This document shows positions 26,903 to 40,500 of a stretch of DNA of 64,000 nt, piece after piece (position 1 is the first letter of the stretch; every line of letters starts with the position of its first letter). Location of the stretch: NCBI RefSeq assembly GCF_030867095.1, contig NC_081835.1, positions 14,950,501 through 15,014,500 of the forward strand, written 5' to 3'. A model generated the notes under the pieces. That model was not told the origin of the DNA. It was given only the letters and a program-made list of their open reading frames with translations, and ran no database searches. Source of the DNA: Alligator mississippiensis (lineage: Eukaryota > Chordata > Crocodylia > Alligatoridae). Made by a program: the position numbers and the translations under genes.

Positions 26903-27484
26903 TGTCACAACCCAGTGATTTTGGTGCCTTGGCACGGTGGAATTTTCCCGCCACATGAGAGCCTCTTGCAAAGTAAAGGCTTTCTGTTGCTGCAGAAAAC
27001 CCCCGGTGCAAGAGAGCTCCCGCCATTCGAATGTAAATTTGTGTCCTGCTATTGGTTAGCTCTAAATTATTCCTATGTGGCGGCTGGTAATTGGCTTGCT
27101 AGCCATTTAAAAATTTGCGCGACTTCCGCCCAAGTCGGAGAACTTTGAGCATGCTGCAGAGTGCTTCTGAAGAGATCTGACTCGTGGCTGATCTGATCGA
27201 TAGACTGATCACCTATCGATTCTTCTCCCCGTCGCCGAGCGCAATCCCAGATGTATCCTTTTCCCTGCCGGCAAGATTTGTGGACGGACATGCTGGCCTG
27301 AGCCCTGCCAGCTGGAACAACTAACGTAGTTGTTCAGACGACCAGACCGTTTTCGTTGCAACCGCAAGCGACGTAAGTAAAGTTTTACAACCATAAAGCT
27401 TTCTCGGCCTCTCTATTCACCAGCCTGCCCCGATGAACGAGCAATTATTAAATCACCTCGAGTCGGCTTTGGCCGTCCGAGACA
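26903..27484. mobile_element. Solo LTR of an endogenous retrovirus-like element (LTR B)
   Basis: It starts TGTCACAACCC and ends CCGAGACA. It is flanked by a perfect 5-bp duplication, TATTT at 26898-26902 and 27485-27489. It shares the 'acttccgcccaagtcggaga' block (27122-27141) and the 'gacgtaagtaaa' block (about 27370) with the LTR at 20839-21697, in the same order and orientation. It is shorter and diverged. No internal retroviral genes flank it. Confidence 0.8.
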
Positions 27485-27689
27485 TATTTAAAAATATATT
27501 TAAAAAATAATAAAGCAATACAGTCAGTAAATGCAACAGAGAAGGTAAAGGGGGATTATAATATCCAGAAACATATATCTATATCCATATCTATATATCT
27601 ATGGGGCTAACGTTAAATATAAATTGTAAATAAAGCTAGAACCAATAGTTCCTGGGCATAGCATTGCCTCGACCTTCTTGATTCTCCAA

Positions 27690-27790
27690 CCTTTTCATTA
27701 CTTTATACATGGCCTTGTTATACTGCTGCTCTCCTACTATTATGCTTGAACAGCACCTAACACAATGGGGTGTCAATCTCGATTTGGATC
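27690..27790 (+). repeat. L3/CR1-like 3'-tail remnant
   Basis: 'gaacagcacctaacacaatg' followed by 'gggtgtcaatctcgatttgg' resembles the amniote repeat tail 'cagcacctagcacaatgggg...tcctggtcc'. Related copies lie at 27885-28075 and 33512-33610. Confidence 0.5.
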
Positions 27791-27884
27791 TTTGCTTTGC
27801 TACCATAATATGAACTGTACTCATGAAATCTCTAATGCCATGAAGCCTATAACAATTTGATAATGGCTAGGCAGCTGGCATGCT

Positions 27885-28075
27885 GCGACTCAGGTCCAAT
27901 ATCAGCTTATTGTTTCTTTGCGCCCCCTTGTCCCTCTCGCGCTTTACGCTTCAACTGTAAGCTCTTTGGGGCAGCGACTGTCTTTGCGTTCTGTGTCTGT
28001 ACATCTCTGAATGAAGCGGGGGTCTTGGTCCAGGCCCGGCGCTCCTAGCTGCTGTAATAAATGCAGATCAGTCAC
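27885..28075 (+). repeat. L3/CR1-like 3'-tail remnant
   Basis: 'ctgtaagctctttggggcag', 'cgactgtctttgcgttctgt' and 'ggtcttggtccaggcccggc' follow the familiar interspersed-repeat tail (gtaagctctttggggcagggactgtc ... ggtcctggtcc ... gctcctag). It lies about 500 bp upstream of the IRAK2 start codon. Confidence 0.65.
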
Positions 28076-28578
28076 AGTAACAGAGCATTCAGTCGGCTGA
28101 GCTGAACCAGCGCAAGCAAGTACAGTTCCACTGACTGCCTGTTATTACCTTAAACTTGTGTCTTTTACCACAATCGAGCTCTTTCGCACCCTGTTGGCAA
28201 CACCAAGTGCAGTGTAACACGTGGGCTCTGTTCTCATTCAGATCAGGCATGTAGCTAAGCAACGTGGCTGGAATAACAGTGACCTTAGCGAGAAAAAGCT
28301 ACTTTTCTTTTGGGGCTGAAGGGACCTGACATCACCCAGGCAGGAAGCAAGGAGGCCTGAGCTGAGTCTGCCTGCCTCCTTATACCCGCCTTCTTGGTTA
28401 GGGCCGGTCCTGATAGGGAGGGCAGAGTGCCAGCCTCAGCCCCTCCCAAGGAGAGGACACTTTAGCAAAGTGTGACTCCTTGCCTCATAGCAAAAGGAAA
28501 CAGACAGCACACACAAGAGTCACTGCTCTTGCGCAAAGAGAGCCAGCCCCAGCCAGCTGCTATGCACAGCTGCTGTTG

Positions 28579-31500
28579 ATGGCCGGCGGGGGGAACGGGA
28601 CGACACCTGCATTGGCAAGTGACAGCAAAGAGATGGACCTGCAGCCGCTTTCACTGTCGTCCACAGGGAGCTCCCTCCAGTCCCTCCGAATTTACAGCCT
28701 GCCTGCCTGGGTGCTGGAGGATTTCTGCCAGAACATGGACTGCCTGAGTGACTATGACTGGATGCGATTCGGTGAGCAAGGGCGCAACGATGGCAAGAGA
28801 AGGAGGGATGAACAGCTAAAGAAGTCTGATCTTGATTAATAGCCATGCTGACAGAGGGGGAAAAGGGGTGGCAGGGTTAAGGACAAAGTGAGGTGTAAAC
28901 ACAGATAGATGGATATAAGTCAAGGCAGTGAACTGTAATATTCTGGGATCAGGTTGTTTTGCTCACATGGAGATTTCTGTTCAGCTCCGTCTCAATTAAA
29001 GGGACATGGTAAATGTCACACATTTCACCAGCTGGATAATACTATGATTAAGGGGAAAAAAAACTATACAAATAATATAAATTAAAATGGAGAAATGGGG
29101 CAAAAATTGCCAAGCAGAGATTGTGACTAATGGGTACAGAGCACGGGCTCAACAGTGGAAATAAAAGATGATGGCAGTGAGGCAGGAAGGGAAGGGAAGG
29201 TCACAGTGACCTGAGGCAGAGAGGGAGCAGGAATTCCACAAGTGTGACTAAGTATCAGGAACTCCTTGTGCTTTCTGGATTTATTGGAGCCACTGACACA
29301 TTTAGGACTTGATCCCAAAAATATATTTGACTGGCCAATCCCTAAGCCCCACCCATCCATTTTTGGAACAAGTTGCCACTATTTTCTTATTATGTATTTC
29401 TCTGGTCCCATTTTCTAACCCTGTTTATCGTACTCTATGTTCTCAGATTCTATACCTCTTTTTTTTGCCTTGTTTCTATATTTTCTTACTGATCCACATG
29501 ATTTGTCTTTTTTCTTAATCTTATTATCCAGTTAGGGAAACATGCCAAATTTACCTCTTATCTTTTGATTCCATTTCTACTGAGATGACTCAGAACCTGA
29601 AAAAAAATCCCAGATGTGAACCACTCTCACCAGATTTCTTGCTTGGCTGATCTCACTTTATTTTACTTAATTTGATTTCACTCAGCACTTGTCATGGTAT
29701 GCTTACTGCATTCTTCTCTACTGAAGTGATTATTTATACAATCATGGAGATGTCCTTAGAAAGATGGGCATGCCCTGATCAGCCAAACCCTGGATGTTCA
29801 CATCTCCAGTTATCCAACATTTATCTGTATCCCCCAAACTTATTAGATACCTCTCGTATCAGATCAAAGATAGTGAAGATGCCTGAAGCTTGGAATTTGC
29901 AATCTAGTGGAAAGAGGGAGTTTTGAGAAAGGACACGGGCTGCAATAATAGGGGATTCTGAATTAAAATACTTGCCTGTAATGACTATTAGAACAAATGA
30001 AAAATTAAGGGTTCATGTGTAAGCAGTATAATTTAAACTCCCTTTCACTAAGTTAGACCCAATTATTAAGTGTAAAGGAGTTGCCACAGCAGCTGGTGAC
30101 CACAAACAACTGTAATTGCAGTGGTGCTAGCACAGACAGGCAAAAATCACTTTAAAACACAAATAACAATGCAGGTTGCCCCAGCTTCACTCTAGGCTCA
30201 GCTACAGCAGTAAAAATTAGCAGCTTTACCTGTCTACCATAAGGAACTGCACTGAATGTATTCATTAATTTCAGTGGAATCAAACATCAGCAATTCAAAT
30301 GAGTTTTTTCTGTGGTGCAAAATATTAGGGGTACTGGAAAGTTAAATAGATTTGCAAATGTAAACCAAATGTGTAACAAACCTGGGCTTTGTCCATTTGT
30401 ACTTATTTTGTTCCTTTCCAGTTCTTTAACATGAATATCTCTTGTTTACCTTTAGCCTCTTATGTGATAACGGATCAGACAGAGCTGAGGAAAATCAAGT
30501 GCATGGAGAAGACGGGAATTAGCATCACACGAGAGCTCATGTGGTGGTGGGGAGTGAGGCTTGCAACAGTCCAGCAACTACTAGAACTACTGCAGGGACT
30601 GGAGCTCTACCGAGCAGCACAGGTCATTCTGGACTGTGAGTAGATGCTCCTTCTTGCATGGAGAGACTTCTCCTTTATGTTAGGAAACCTAACCTAAACC
30701 AAAATAAGCCCTTTTTTTAGTTGAGAAACCTTGTTTTAAAATTCACTGCCTGATTTTGTAATGTCACAACTCATGCTAAGCATTAACATTGGAATTACCA
30801 TCCCAGACCAAATCACATATCTATTTAGTATACTGTCCTATTTCTGACAGTGTCTAATGCAAATTGCTTCAAGAAAAGGTACAAGTAAGTTCACTGATGC
30901 TCTGAAGCAGTGGTTTTAATACAATCTAAATCTTTAAATGTGAATGTTCTCCTTTCCATAGAAAAATCTGGTCTTTTTTTTTTTAACTCTTGATCACAAT
31001 GGAAGCTACAGGTTAATGCTGCCTTTTAGTTTCGTTGCATATCCCCCTGCTCTTGTATTCAGAGGATGGGTATTTAGAAGAGTTTTGCCTGGTTGTCAGA
31101 TTTGCCTTTTCTATGTCCCATTCAGTAATTTTTGCATCTCTAATACATTTTCTGCTACCCCTTACTCTTTGCTGTATCTTGATATGGAAGTGTTCCTCTG
31201 ACTCAAACCACTTTTATCATCTGTCTGATCTGCCTCTCCTTTGATTATATCACTTTTGAGAAGTCAGCTAGCATTTGAGGATAAACCACTGCCTTATAAA
31301 ACGGCATTATGGTATGATTGTTTTCCTTGCCATCCCTTATGTGTTTAAGTTACAGTCACTTTGCAGCCCCTCTATTATTATTGCATTTGATCCTTGAGTT
31401 CTTACCTCCACCTACCAATGACTCCTTGTGACCCAGAACAAGTCACTTGAGGTCTTGGGGTGATTCAGTATAGAGGAGTTATGGGCAATTTTCATTCCTC

Positions 31501-34500
31501 TTCCCTTCATGCACTTCCACACAAAAACACATTTATTTGAGCTTTAAGTGTCTATAACAATTTTCCTTTTTTATGAAGGAAATAATAATAATTGCAGATA
31601 GCTGCTAATGTGTAATGATTCCTGAAAAAAAAATATCCTGGCAAATGCAGAAAAAAGATAGGCACCGCAATGACACAAACTTTCACAATGTCCTGAAGCA
31701 TTCCTCACATCTAATTTTTTCTGACACATGATTTGTTAGCAGAATGATGAAGTACTATTGCAAAATCTGCAGATGCATGACAGTCTTACTGGATGTGTCA
31801 GGGCAAATTATAATAACAACCAGAGATATACTTAGAAATTACTGCTTGAAAGCTCCATGGATGCCTTCTCAATGGAAATTTCCAGGATTTTGCTCACTGT
31901 TTATATTTCCCCTTCTAATAATTCTTTTCTCTCTCCTCATTTTAATCCTAGTTAAAGTATCATCAGTGGGTGCATTTACACGTTGCTGCACAACGTTGTA
32001 CAGTGCCATGCTTTAGTACTTCCTATCTCCTACATGATATGCATAGGGTGGCCATCATAGAGGACATTCCGGTTTTCTGCTAGTCTGTCCTCCGTCCTCT
32101 CTTGATACGAAACCCGACACCTTTATGTCCTCTATTTTTCTCGTAAAGAAAGGCATAAAAGCATCCGGTTTTGTATCGAGGACAGAGGACAACCGGACAG
32201 TCCTCTATGATGGCCACCCTAGATACACACCAGTAAGCATAAGCCACTACATGTGCAAACCAAGGCATCCCAGTCTGGAGAAGAATCATTTAGTATAGCT
32301 GGGTGCATCTATACATCACTGTACGGCGCTCTACGGCAGTGTAGTGATCACATGTGTCTACATGTGATCATCAGCTATGTTGCCATAGTGGTGTGCTCGC
32401 CAGCTATAGTGCCGCTGCTACAGCAACGTAGCTGCAAAATCGAAGTATGCGCCACCCACACGGCGCAGTAACAGTCCATACGGTGCCATGCTTTAGTACT
32501 TCCTATCTCCAAGAGGAAGTATTAAAGCATGGCACCGTATGGACAGAGGGGCTGGGCAGTGGAGGTGAGGGATTGTTCAGGCAGGGGCAAGCCTGAGCCT
32601 GCCCTTGTATATACTTAGCTTATCTGCCTATCTTCTCACAGCTCATGTCATCCTTCAAAGGATCTGGGGGCACAGGAATCCTGGTTGAGAACCAGTGCTG
32701 TAGGTACTAGCATTCAGTTAAGCCACATTTTAAACACTGAATTAGTTTATTTTTAATAGCATTTTCTGTACTTTACAAGAGAGAACTCCAGATGGAGAAC
32801 AGACTCAGACCCCTAAGAAAGTCAGGGAAAGAGAATGATTTATTTCAGGGAGTTTAATGGCATTTCATTTCAAAGTTCCCTGGGGGAATAGGCCAGGTTA
32901 CTGTTCAGGTTTCTGTTCCTTGAACAAGGTGACAGTGGTTCAGGTACTTGGAAACTGAGTTAATTCTGGGATAAACAGCTAATGTGAAAGGAGAATGAAT
33001 GGCACATGTGAAGCAGCCTGGGGAGTCCTTTTTAAATTTTTCTTTCTAGTGCAGTTCTTCTCTTAAAACTGACACAGGGCTAAACTCTACCTTCCTTAAT
33101 CAAGCAAAATTATCGTTCATTGTTAATAGGAAGTTTGGTCAATTAACGTCACAGGTTTTGGCCCTGTACAAAAATAACACCTTCTTACTCATCAGATCAA
33201 CCTCCTGTTTAAATTCAGCTTCATGTTTACCTACATCATGAGTCAGAGACCCGTTACTCCTACCAACTCTCAAAACCAACCTAGCTGTGGGAAAGTAAGG
33301 TAAAGTCTATTCTGACATGCCTGTATCAGCCACCTAATTTTTAGCTGATTCACAGTAACGGTGACTTTTGGCATCCAGATTGATTTTGCAGGATTGGCAA
33401 TCAGAAGAAATTGATTTCTCAAGGAATCCATTTGATCAGGAAGACCACAAACATGAACGCTTTTTCAGAGTCACTTTTCAGAGTAGCTTTTCAGCATTGT
33501 GAGGCAAAGATTATTTTGTATTGTTGTTCTGTATGTGTTCAGCAGCACCTAGCACAATGGAATCCTAGTCCAAGACTAATGCTCACAGGCACTACAGTAA
33601 ATGAAAAGAAAATAATAATAGACTGCACTTCCTCGTCTAATTAGAAACAACCAGCAAAGCACTGAACTCCATCCCAGGGCTCCAACAGAGGAATCTGGAA
33701 TCCACCTCGGTTTTGTATTTGTTCAAAAACAAACAGGGCCTTCCTGAGCACAAACTACTAGCATGTTTAAGGAATCCCATAATTGGGAGACAGCAGTTTG
33801 CGACCAAAGACAAAAACTATTAAACACTCTCTTCAGTTACATAGGAGGAGCAGTTGCCAACCACATTTGGTATCTTGTATGGGTGCAGTCTGACCATTCA
33901 GCTAAGCTTGATGTGTTTTGGTTGCCCAGGTTATTTGTCTTTATCACTGTTGCCAAAGTTGGATTCAAAGAGTGTAGGGAAGTAGCTGTGTTAAATTCTA
34001 CAATATCGGCTACAATGATGTCACTTCTCTTCCAGGGTAGAGATATTTGGCAGCTCTCTAACAAGGCATTCCACAAAACAAGGTAGAGCTGATTTCCAGC
34101 TAGATTAGCTGTTTTACTCCTACAGACTCAGGCCACAGAAAGCTCAGTTTATTGTCACAGAGAGCAAGGAACCACAAGACTCACCGCCAGTTGCAGAAGT
34201 GATCAGGGGAACTACATGGGGCAAAGCCATGTGCTGTGTGGTGAACTATTCTCATTAGATATATTCTCGTGAGTGTTTGAAAATGGAAAGCAGCACTGAA
34301 TGCAACCTTGACACATTGTGTTTTGCATTTACTCCATCCTCACTCACCAAAACTCACCAGAAAGTCCACAAAAATCTTGCCTGAAAAAAGTCCAAATAAA
34401 ACTACTATCTCTGAAGACTCAAGACATAAAACAATAGAGCATCACTTTTCCAACTGACCCCTGCATTCAGCAGCAGACTCCAACACCAACTTCTTTCTTG

Positions 34501-37500
34501 ATAGTGACTTTTCTTTTAAATAGCATGAAAATGTTACAGTAGCTTGTGTTACATTGTTAAATCCCAAGTATTCAAGCGAAATTACATCAAAATAAATTCC
34601 TTCCCGTATGATCTCAGTCTTGCCTGAGAAAGTTGCTGCCTTGCTCCTATGGTCTGCCATATATTTGAATGTTTTTGAACTTCCTGAAGAAATGTTTATT
34701 CAGCAAACAGCAACAAACCCAAGGGTTTCCCCATTAAGAATAAAAATCAAAACAACTTCCTCCAAACTCAGTGAGAACAGGCTGTCTGTGAACTCTATTG
34801 GACACATTGGTTAAAAGAATGAATTTGTCCAATTCCTTCGCATGGAAATCAATGGGAGTCTTTCTTTTGACTCCATGAGCTGCATCAGGACTTAAGAAAA
34901 TCAAGTTTGAGCCATTGGTGTGAAAGCAGAACATACTTGAATTAGGAGCAGCCTGAAGGCCAAGAGTAGCAAAGCAGTGCCAGATGATCCAGGGAAATGA
35001 GACAGTGGACCTTCCTATCTTAGAGATGGACTGGAACAAGAATCCCAGTCTGAATTCAGGTGGAGAGAGAGGGAATACAGACCTCCCTTTGGCCCAGGTT
35101 TAGCAGCAGACACTAGCTCAGCCAAAAATCAGGAACCAAATTTGGATCAGGAACCAAATTTGAAATTCAGCTCTGAACTTCAGGGTTCATCTCCAGCCTG
35201 CTATAATTGTGAGAGAAATGAGAGTCAGGAAGGATGGTCTTGTAGGTAAGGCACAGTAGAAATCGAAAGCCAGTCCCTTGCTCCACCACAGATTTCCCAC
35301 ATGACACTGAGCAACCTGCAGTGCCCCATCCCACCTAAAGAGAGAACAACATGAAACAGCTTAATTAGGAGAGTGTTTTAAGGCACATCTATTGAGGTTT
35401 TCATATGCTATAGTCCTGGGGCCATACAGCAAAAAGGGCTTTATTTTAATAGTTGACCTGTACAGAATTTTGGAAGTGCCTAAATGACTTGCAGAGGGAA
35501 GCTGAGCGCAGGCTATGGCACATACAGGTTCTGAACTTTGGAAGAACTCCCACATATGCGTAGGTGACAGTGCAGACAGGTATGCACATAGGGCTGCGTA
35601 GTGATTATGTTTTGGGAGGGGTCTGGCCTTGAGAGTGAAATCAGGTGTGGGCCTAATTATTACTATAGACTTGCCCACGGGAGCCTGAACTCCATTTTCA
35701 CAAGTGATTTAGGCACATTAGAAGCCAATGGGATGTAAGCACTTAAATTATGAATTATACCATGTGTCCTGTAGCATGGCATGCAGACCTGTTTCTAAAA
35801 AACCCAAGGGATTCAGCTTCCACCCTTCCCCTTGGATAAATTCTTAGCTACATTACAAAGATCTGCTACCTCAGCTGTGCTGGCAAAGGGTGTGAATGCT
35901 CCCATCCTATGACTGACATGGTTATGCCAGTGTGGTAGCTTCCACCAGCATGGCTTTAATTGTTCAGGGGAGCTGGTGTCACTCTGGTAACAGAAAAACT
36001 CTTTCTGCCAGCAAAACTGAATCCATCTGAGGATGCCCAGCCATGTAGTATAATGCCTAGCAACAACAGGCTGAGAGGAGATATGGTTGCTCTCTACAAA
36101 GACATCATGGGGGGGACAAGAAACTGGGAGAGAGAAGCAGTATTTAAACTAAATCATAATGTTGGCATGAGAACCACTTGGTATAACTGGGTTGTGAATT
36201 GACTTAAACTGGAAATTAGAAGTGTTCCATCATCAAAGCAATGAAGTTCCAGAACTGCTTCCAGAAAGAGTGAGGAGGGCTGATAAACCTAGCAACTTTC
36301 AAGAGGGGGTCAATCAGGTTAAGGATGGGATTCTATGGTAGTCTGCAACAGTTGGGAACTGCACTCAGTGATGCAGGCAGTCATGTCCAGTCCTAAATTC
36401 CCAGGTCTATGGAGAAGCTGTTATAATCCCATCCATCTCATTACTAGATAGTACTTGATGTTCAGGCTCCATTGCTTTTTTCTGAACTGACTTACATCTG
36501 AGATAAAACAAACCATAAGAGGAACTGTACCGCCCACCGTGCACGATATCTAGAAACCAACTATGCTAGTGCCAGCTGGAAAATAAAAGAGCCCCTATCG
36601 TGTCATGTGACCTTGTGGTTGTACTTCCAGTGATCGTGTGTAAGATTCAGGTTCCACTGCTCACTACAGCTTCCTGTAAGGATCAGCAGGGGTTAAAAAT
36701 ACTGCAAAAGCTGTTGCTTGGCCCCTGTCCTTTCTGCTGGACTTGAGATGGGCTTCAAATGGAGACTGGTCTAGCTTTTGACCAAAAGGTGGGAAAAGAA
36801 ACAGTCTGGGGCAAGAAAGGGTTAATTTGTGGAGGAAAATGATGAGGACAGCAAGATTCAGAAGGGAAGTTATGCCCAAGCTTATATGTGCTTTGATGAC
36901 CATATAATTAACACTGTGCTTGATCAATATTCACTTTTGTTCAATAACCACTGTAATTCAAATGCAGGAAAGTGCAGAACTGCAATGTAGCGCCATTACA
37001 GTTCTTGAATATCTTCCAACAGGCTTCCCTGCACTTAAGCCCATGGGGAAACTTCCCACTGATGTCCACAGCTGAAAAGCTGGGCCATTGTTTTTTCTTT
37101 GAACATGCAATAGTTAAGTGGTTAGTATTGTTATTACACTGGGGGATTTCCATAGTGAGTTCAGCAGTGAGCAAAACCAATTTCCAGCAGCCTGCTCTAA
37201 TTTTCAGAAAAAAAGCAAGGCTTTAAAGGCACTCTAGTATCTGAATAGGTTTATTCCGCTGTTATTCCTCAAGCAGGATGGAAGAGGAGGGTGTATTACC
37301 TTTTTTACTAGGCGAGCAATTTATAAAACTCATAGAGTCTCATTGTCAAAAGGGCTATTTCTGACCTAGTTGCTGCACATTTCAGCTGCCATTTCTGATA
37401 ACTCCTCTGGGCTCTTATGCTTACGTCATTTCTGTAGCTTCAGTGCTGACCTGTTTGACTGTTCAGCAGGAAGTTTCAAAATTCAGAAAAAACCAACAGA

Positions 37501-40500
37501 AAAGCAGTGTGAAAGAGGGAAGCAGCTCCAATTTTAGAGTTTTCATGTCGTTAAAGCAAAAACTCCCTTAATAAGGTGAGGATAGTCAGGCCCTACTGGA
37601 GTTATATCCAGATATCTCATCTGCAGTTTCTCATGTCGTACTAAAATACCATGAAACCTGTGCTTTCGCACACTGCTGACAGACAGTAAGAGGAAACGTA
37701 GTGGGTTCGCCTGAGTTTTAGGATGAACGCTTGGCTTCTTTGAAACAAAGGATCAAATCAAAATTCAGCTGTACAAATGCAAGCTCCGGGCAGACTGAGT
37801 TCACAGAAAACATGCATCTGAAATTAATTCTGCAGCCCCATGCTCTCTCTACTGAGGCTGAGGGAACATTTGATTGTCACATAGAGAAAGAACAGAGATT
37901 ATAAATTAAATATCCTGTTTCCTGATGGCTTCACATCTAACCACTGTATACATAAATAGAAAAACACGAAGAGATTACCTTACTTTATAATTAAAATGAC
38001 TTCTGTGGCTTGGATTACTAGTAAACTATCTTTAAGATAAAGAAACCTGATAAAATAGTGTGATAAAACATTATTTATATTGAAAATGAAGCAGTAACTT
38101 GCATTTGTAGGAAATGTATTCCTGAAGAAACTTGCCAGATTGACAAAAACAGCTATAGAGGCCTACCCTAGAAATCTGGAATGGAAAAATCTGTAGATCA
38201 TTTAGTTTACATGAAAGCATTTCCAAGTTTGTTGTCCATCCCAGTCCAAAGAGACCTCTGGAGGTCATCTAGTCCAACCCCCTGCTCGTGGCAGAATTAT
38301 TGCTATCCAAACCATCCTATACAAGTTCTTGTCTAATCTATTCCTAAAACTACACAATCCACCACATAGGGATGGCTACCCAGTTTAACCTCCTCCCACA
38401 GATATAAAAGGAAATATGTGCCTGGACGATTAATATTCGATTTGAACCACGGTCTGCTGGCATTCCAAGTAAGAACGGCGCCAGTGGATCAACAAGACAT
38501 CTGAGAACTATAAACACATAGAGAGTCCTTTTTTGAATTCTGGTTTTTGATATAAATTATAAGCTAGTAGGAGTATGAAGCATGCACTAAACTGGGATGG
38601 TTTGGGTAGCGTTTGGGGTTACTCATCTTGTTGATTAATCTACTTAGTTCTGCTCTAATTTCACACTTAGAGTGTGATTTCCTGTTTTTACCTGCTGAAG
38701 TGTGTGTGTTGGAAATGGAATAAAATGCAAAAATATTACAAGGTGATAACTTTGTCTAGACAATTGGGTTAAAAAAATTGTAACTTAACCCATGATTAAG
38801 TTTGCCCTTGCCACCCTCTCAGATCCAGTCTAATACCTAACAGTTCACTACATCTACATTTTATTCTTGCGACACATTCATAGAAAAAGAAAAGAAAAAC
38901 CATGTGGCATTTCTCTCATTTCTAGACCCATTAAAAGCAAGTGGAGTTTTGCCTGTGAATTTAATTAGTAACTGACAGACAGCAGATTTAGGCTAGATAT
39001 CAGGAAAAACTTCTTCACAGTAAGGGTGGCCAAAATTTGGAGTGGGCTTCCAAGGGAGGTGGTGCTCTCCCCTACCTTGGGGGTATTTAAGAGAAGGTTG
39101 CATAGGCATCTGACCCCAACACTCTTTCCTGCCTAGGCAGGGGGTCAGACTTGATGATCTGTTGAGGCCTCTTCCGATGCTAACATCTATGAATCTATGA
39201 AATATGGGGCTATTTTTTCCCATGATTGCAACATGCTGTAATCCAAGGAGGGGGCAGCATGGGTGCCACAAGTGGCAGGGGCAGCCTGTGTGTGTGGCAC
39301 ACGGCAGACTGGGGAGGGGACAGGCTGCACTGCAGCAACCAGCTCAGGGAGCAGAAAGGAAAGCAGCAAATTGGACGGGCAGGGGGGCACAGGGAAGGAA
39401 GCAGAAAACAGAGCAACAGATCAGGGAAGGGAAAGGGATCCAAATGGAAGTTGGGGAGAATGTGGGACTAATTTGTGGCACTCCTGCTACAAACCTAGGC
39501 CTCACTGCTGTAATCAATGCTCTAGAACAGGCATAGGCAACTTGTTCCAGCTCAGGACCAGGTGGGTGCTAAAACCCAGCCACCACTACCACTTGTCTCT
39601 ACGAAGCCACAGGGAGAGCACCCACAACCAGTGCTTGTCTCCTGAGGGTCACGGATGGAGTGCCTGCAGCCAAAGCCCTCTATGGCTGAATACCACTACA
39701 GCCCCATGTCTGCCAGTCAGATCCAATGGTTCCACAGACCAGATCTCGCCCATAGGCTATAGGCTGCTGACCCCTGCTACAGAAGAGCTAAGTGTTACCT
39801 TTATTTTACATATGGTTTAAATAAAAACAAAGACAAAATGCTTCTTTGTATACAGACTTTTGTCAGGTGAGGGACTGATCTTCCCCTAAATTATAACATC
39901 AAGATGACAAATTATCCCTGCATTTTACAAGTCCTTTGGTAAGACCCATAGGGTGAAACCAACAGGATTTTATAGAAACTATGCTTAGATCCTATGGAAT
40001 TCAGTAAGGAATGAGGCACTTTCTTTATTTTTTATAACCAGCCAGAGTACAAATAGCTATTAAATGCTGTAGAACGATTAATAAAGCTTATACAATAAGT
40101 AATTGTCTGTTAGGTTCTATATGTTCCTTATAGGAAAAGATCTATGAAAAGAGCTGCAATGGTTAGTGCAGATTTCTTGGTTTCATTAGTAACTTGTCTA
40201 TTGACTAGTTGCATGACCTTGAACAAATTGCTCTTACTAAAGTGTTGGAAGGTTTATTTGTTGCACATAAAGTGCTTTAAGATACTTAAATGAAAGACAC
40301 TAGGTGCATCTATACATGCAATTAATGCGCACAAATAAACTCCAGAGCTTATTGCTCCAGAGTTTTTTGCTCCCAGGTGCTCCATTTGAACATACACCTG
40401 GGATAAAAAGCTCCAGAGCATATTGCTCCAGAGTTTATTCATGCACAGCACGTACAGCCCTGTTGCAGTAGCCCTGGGCTGGCTGGGGAATGAGGGTGCT

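Noticed and set aside
39204..39820. Overlapping frames of up to 185 residues after the CR1 fragment
   Set aside because: They lie within a GC-rich stretch and a hAT-type element inside IRAK2 intron 2. No family match or conserved splice sites.
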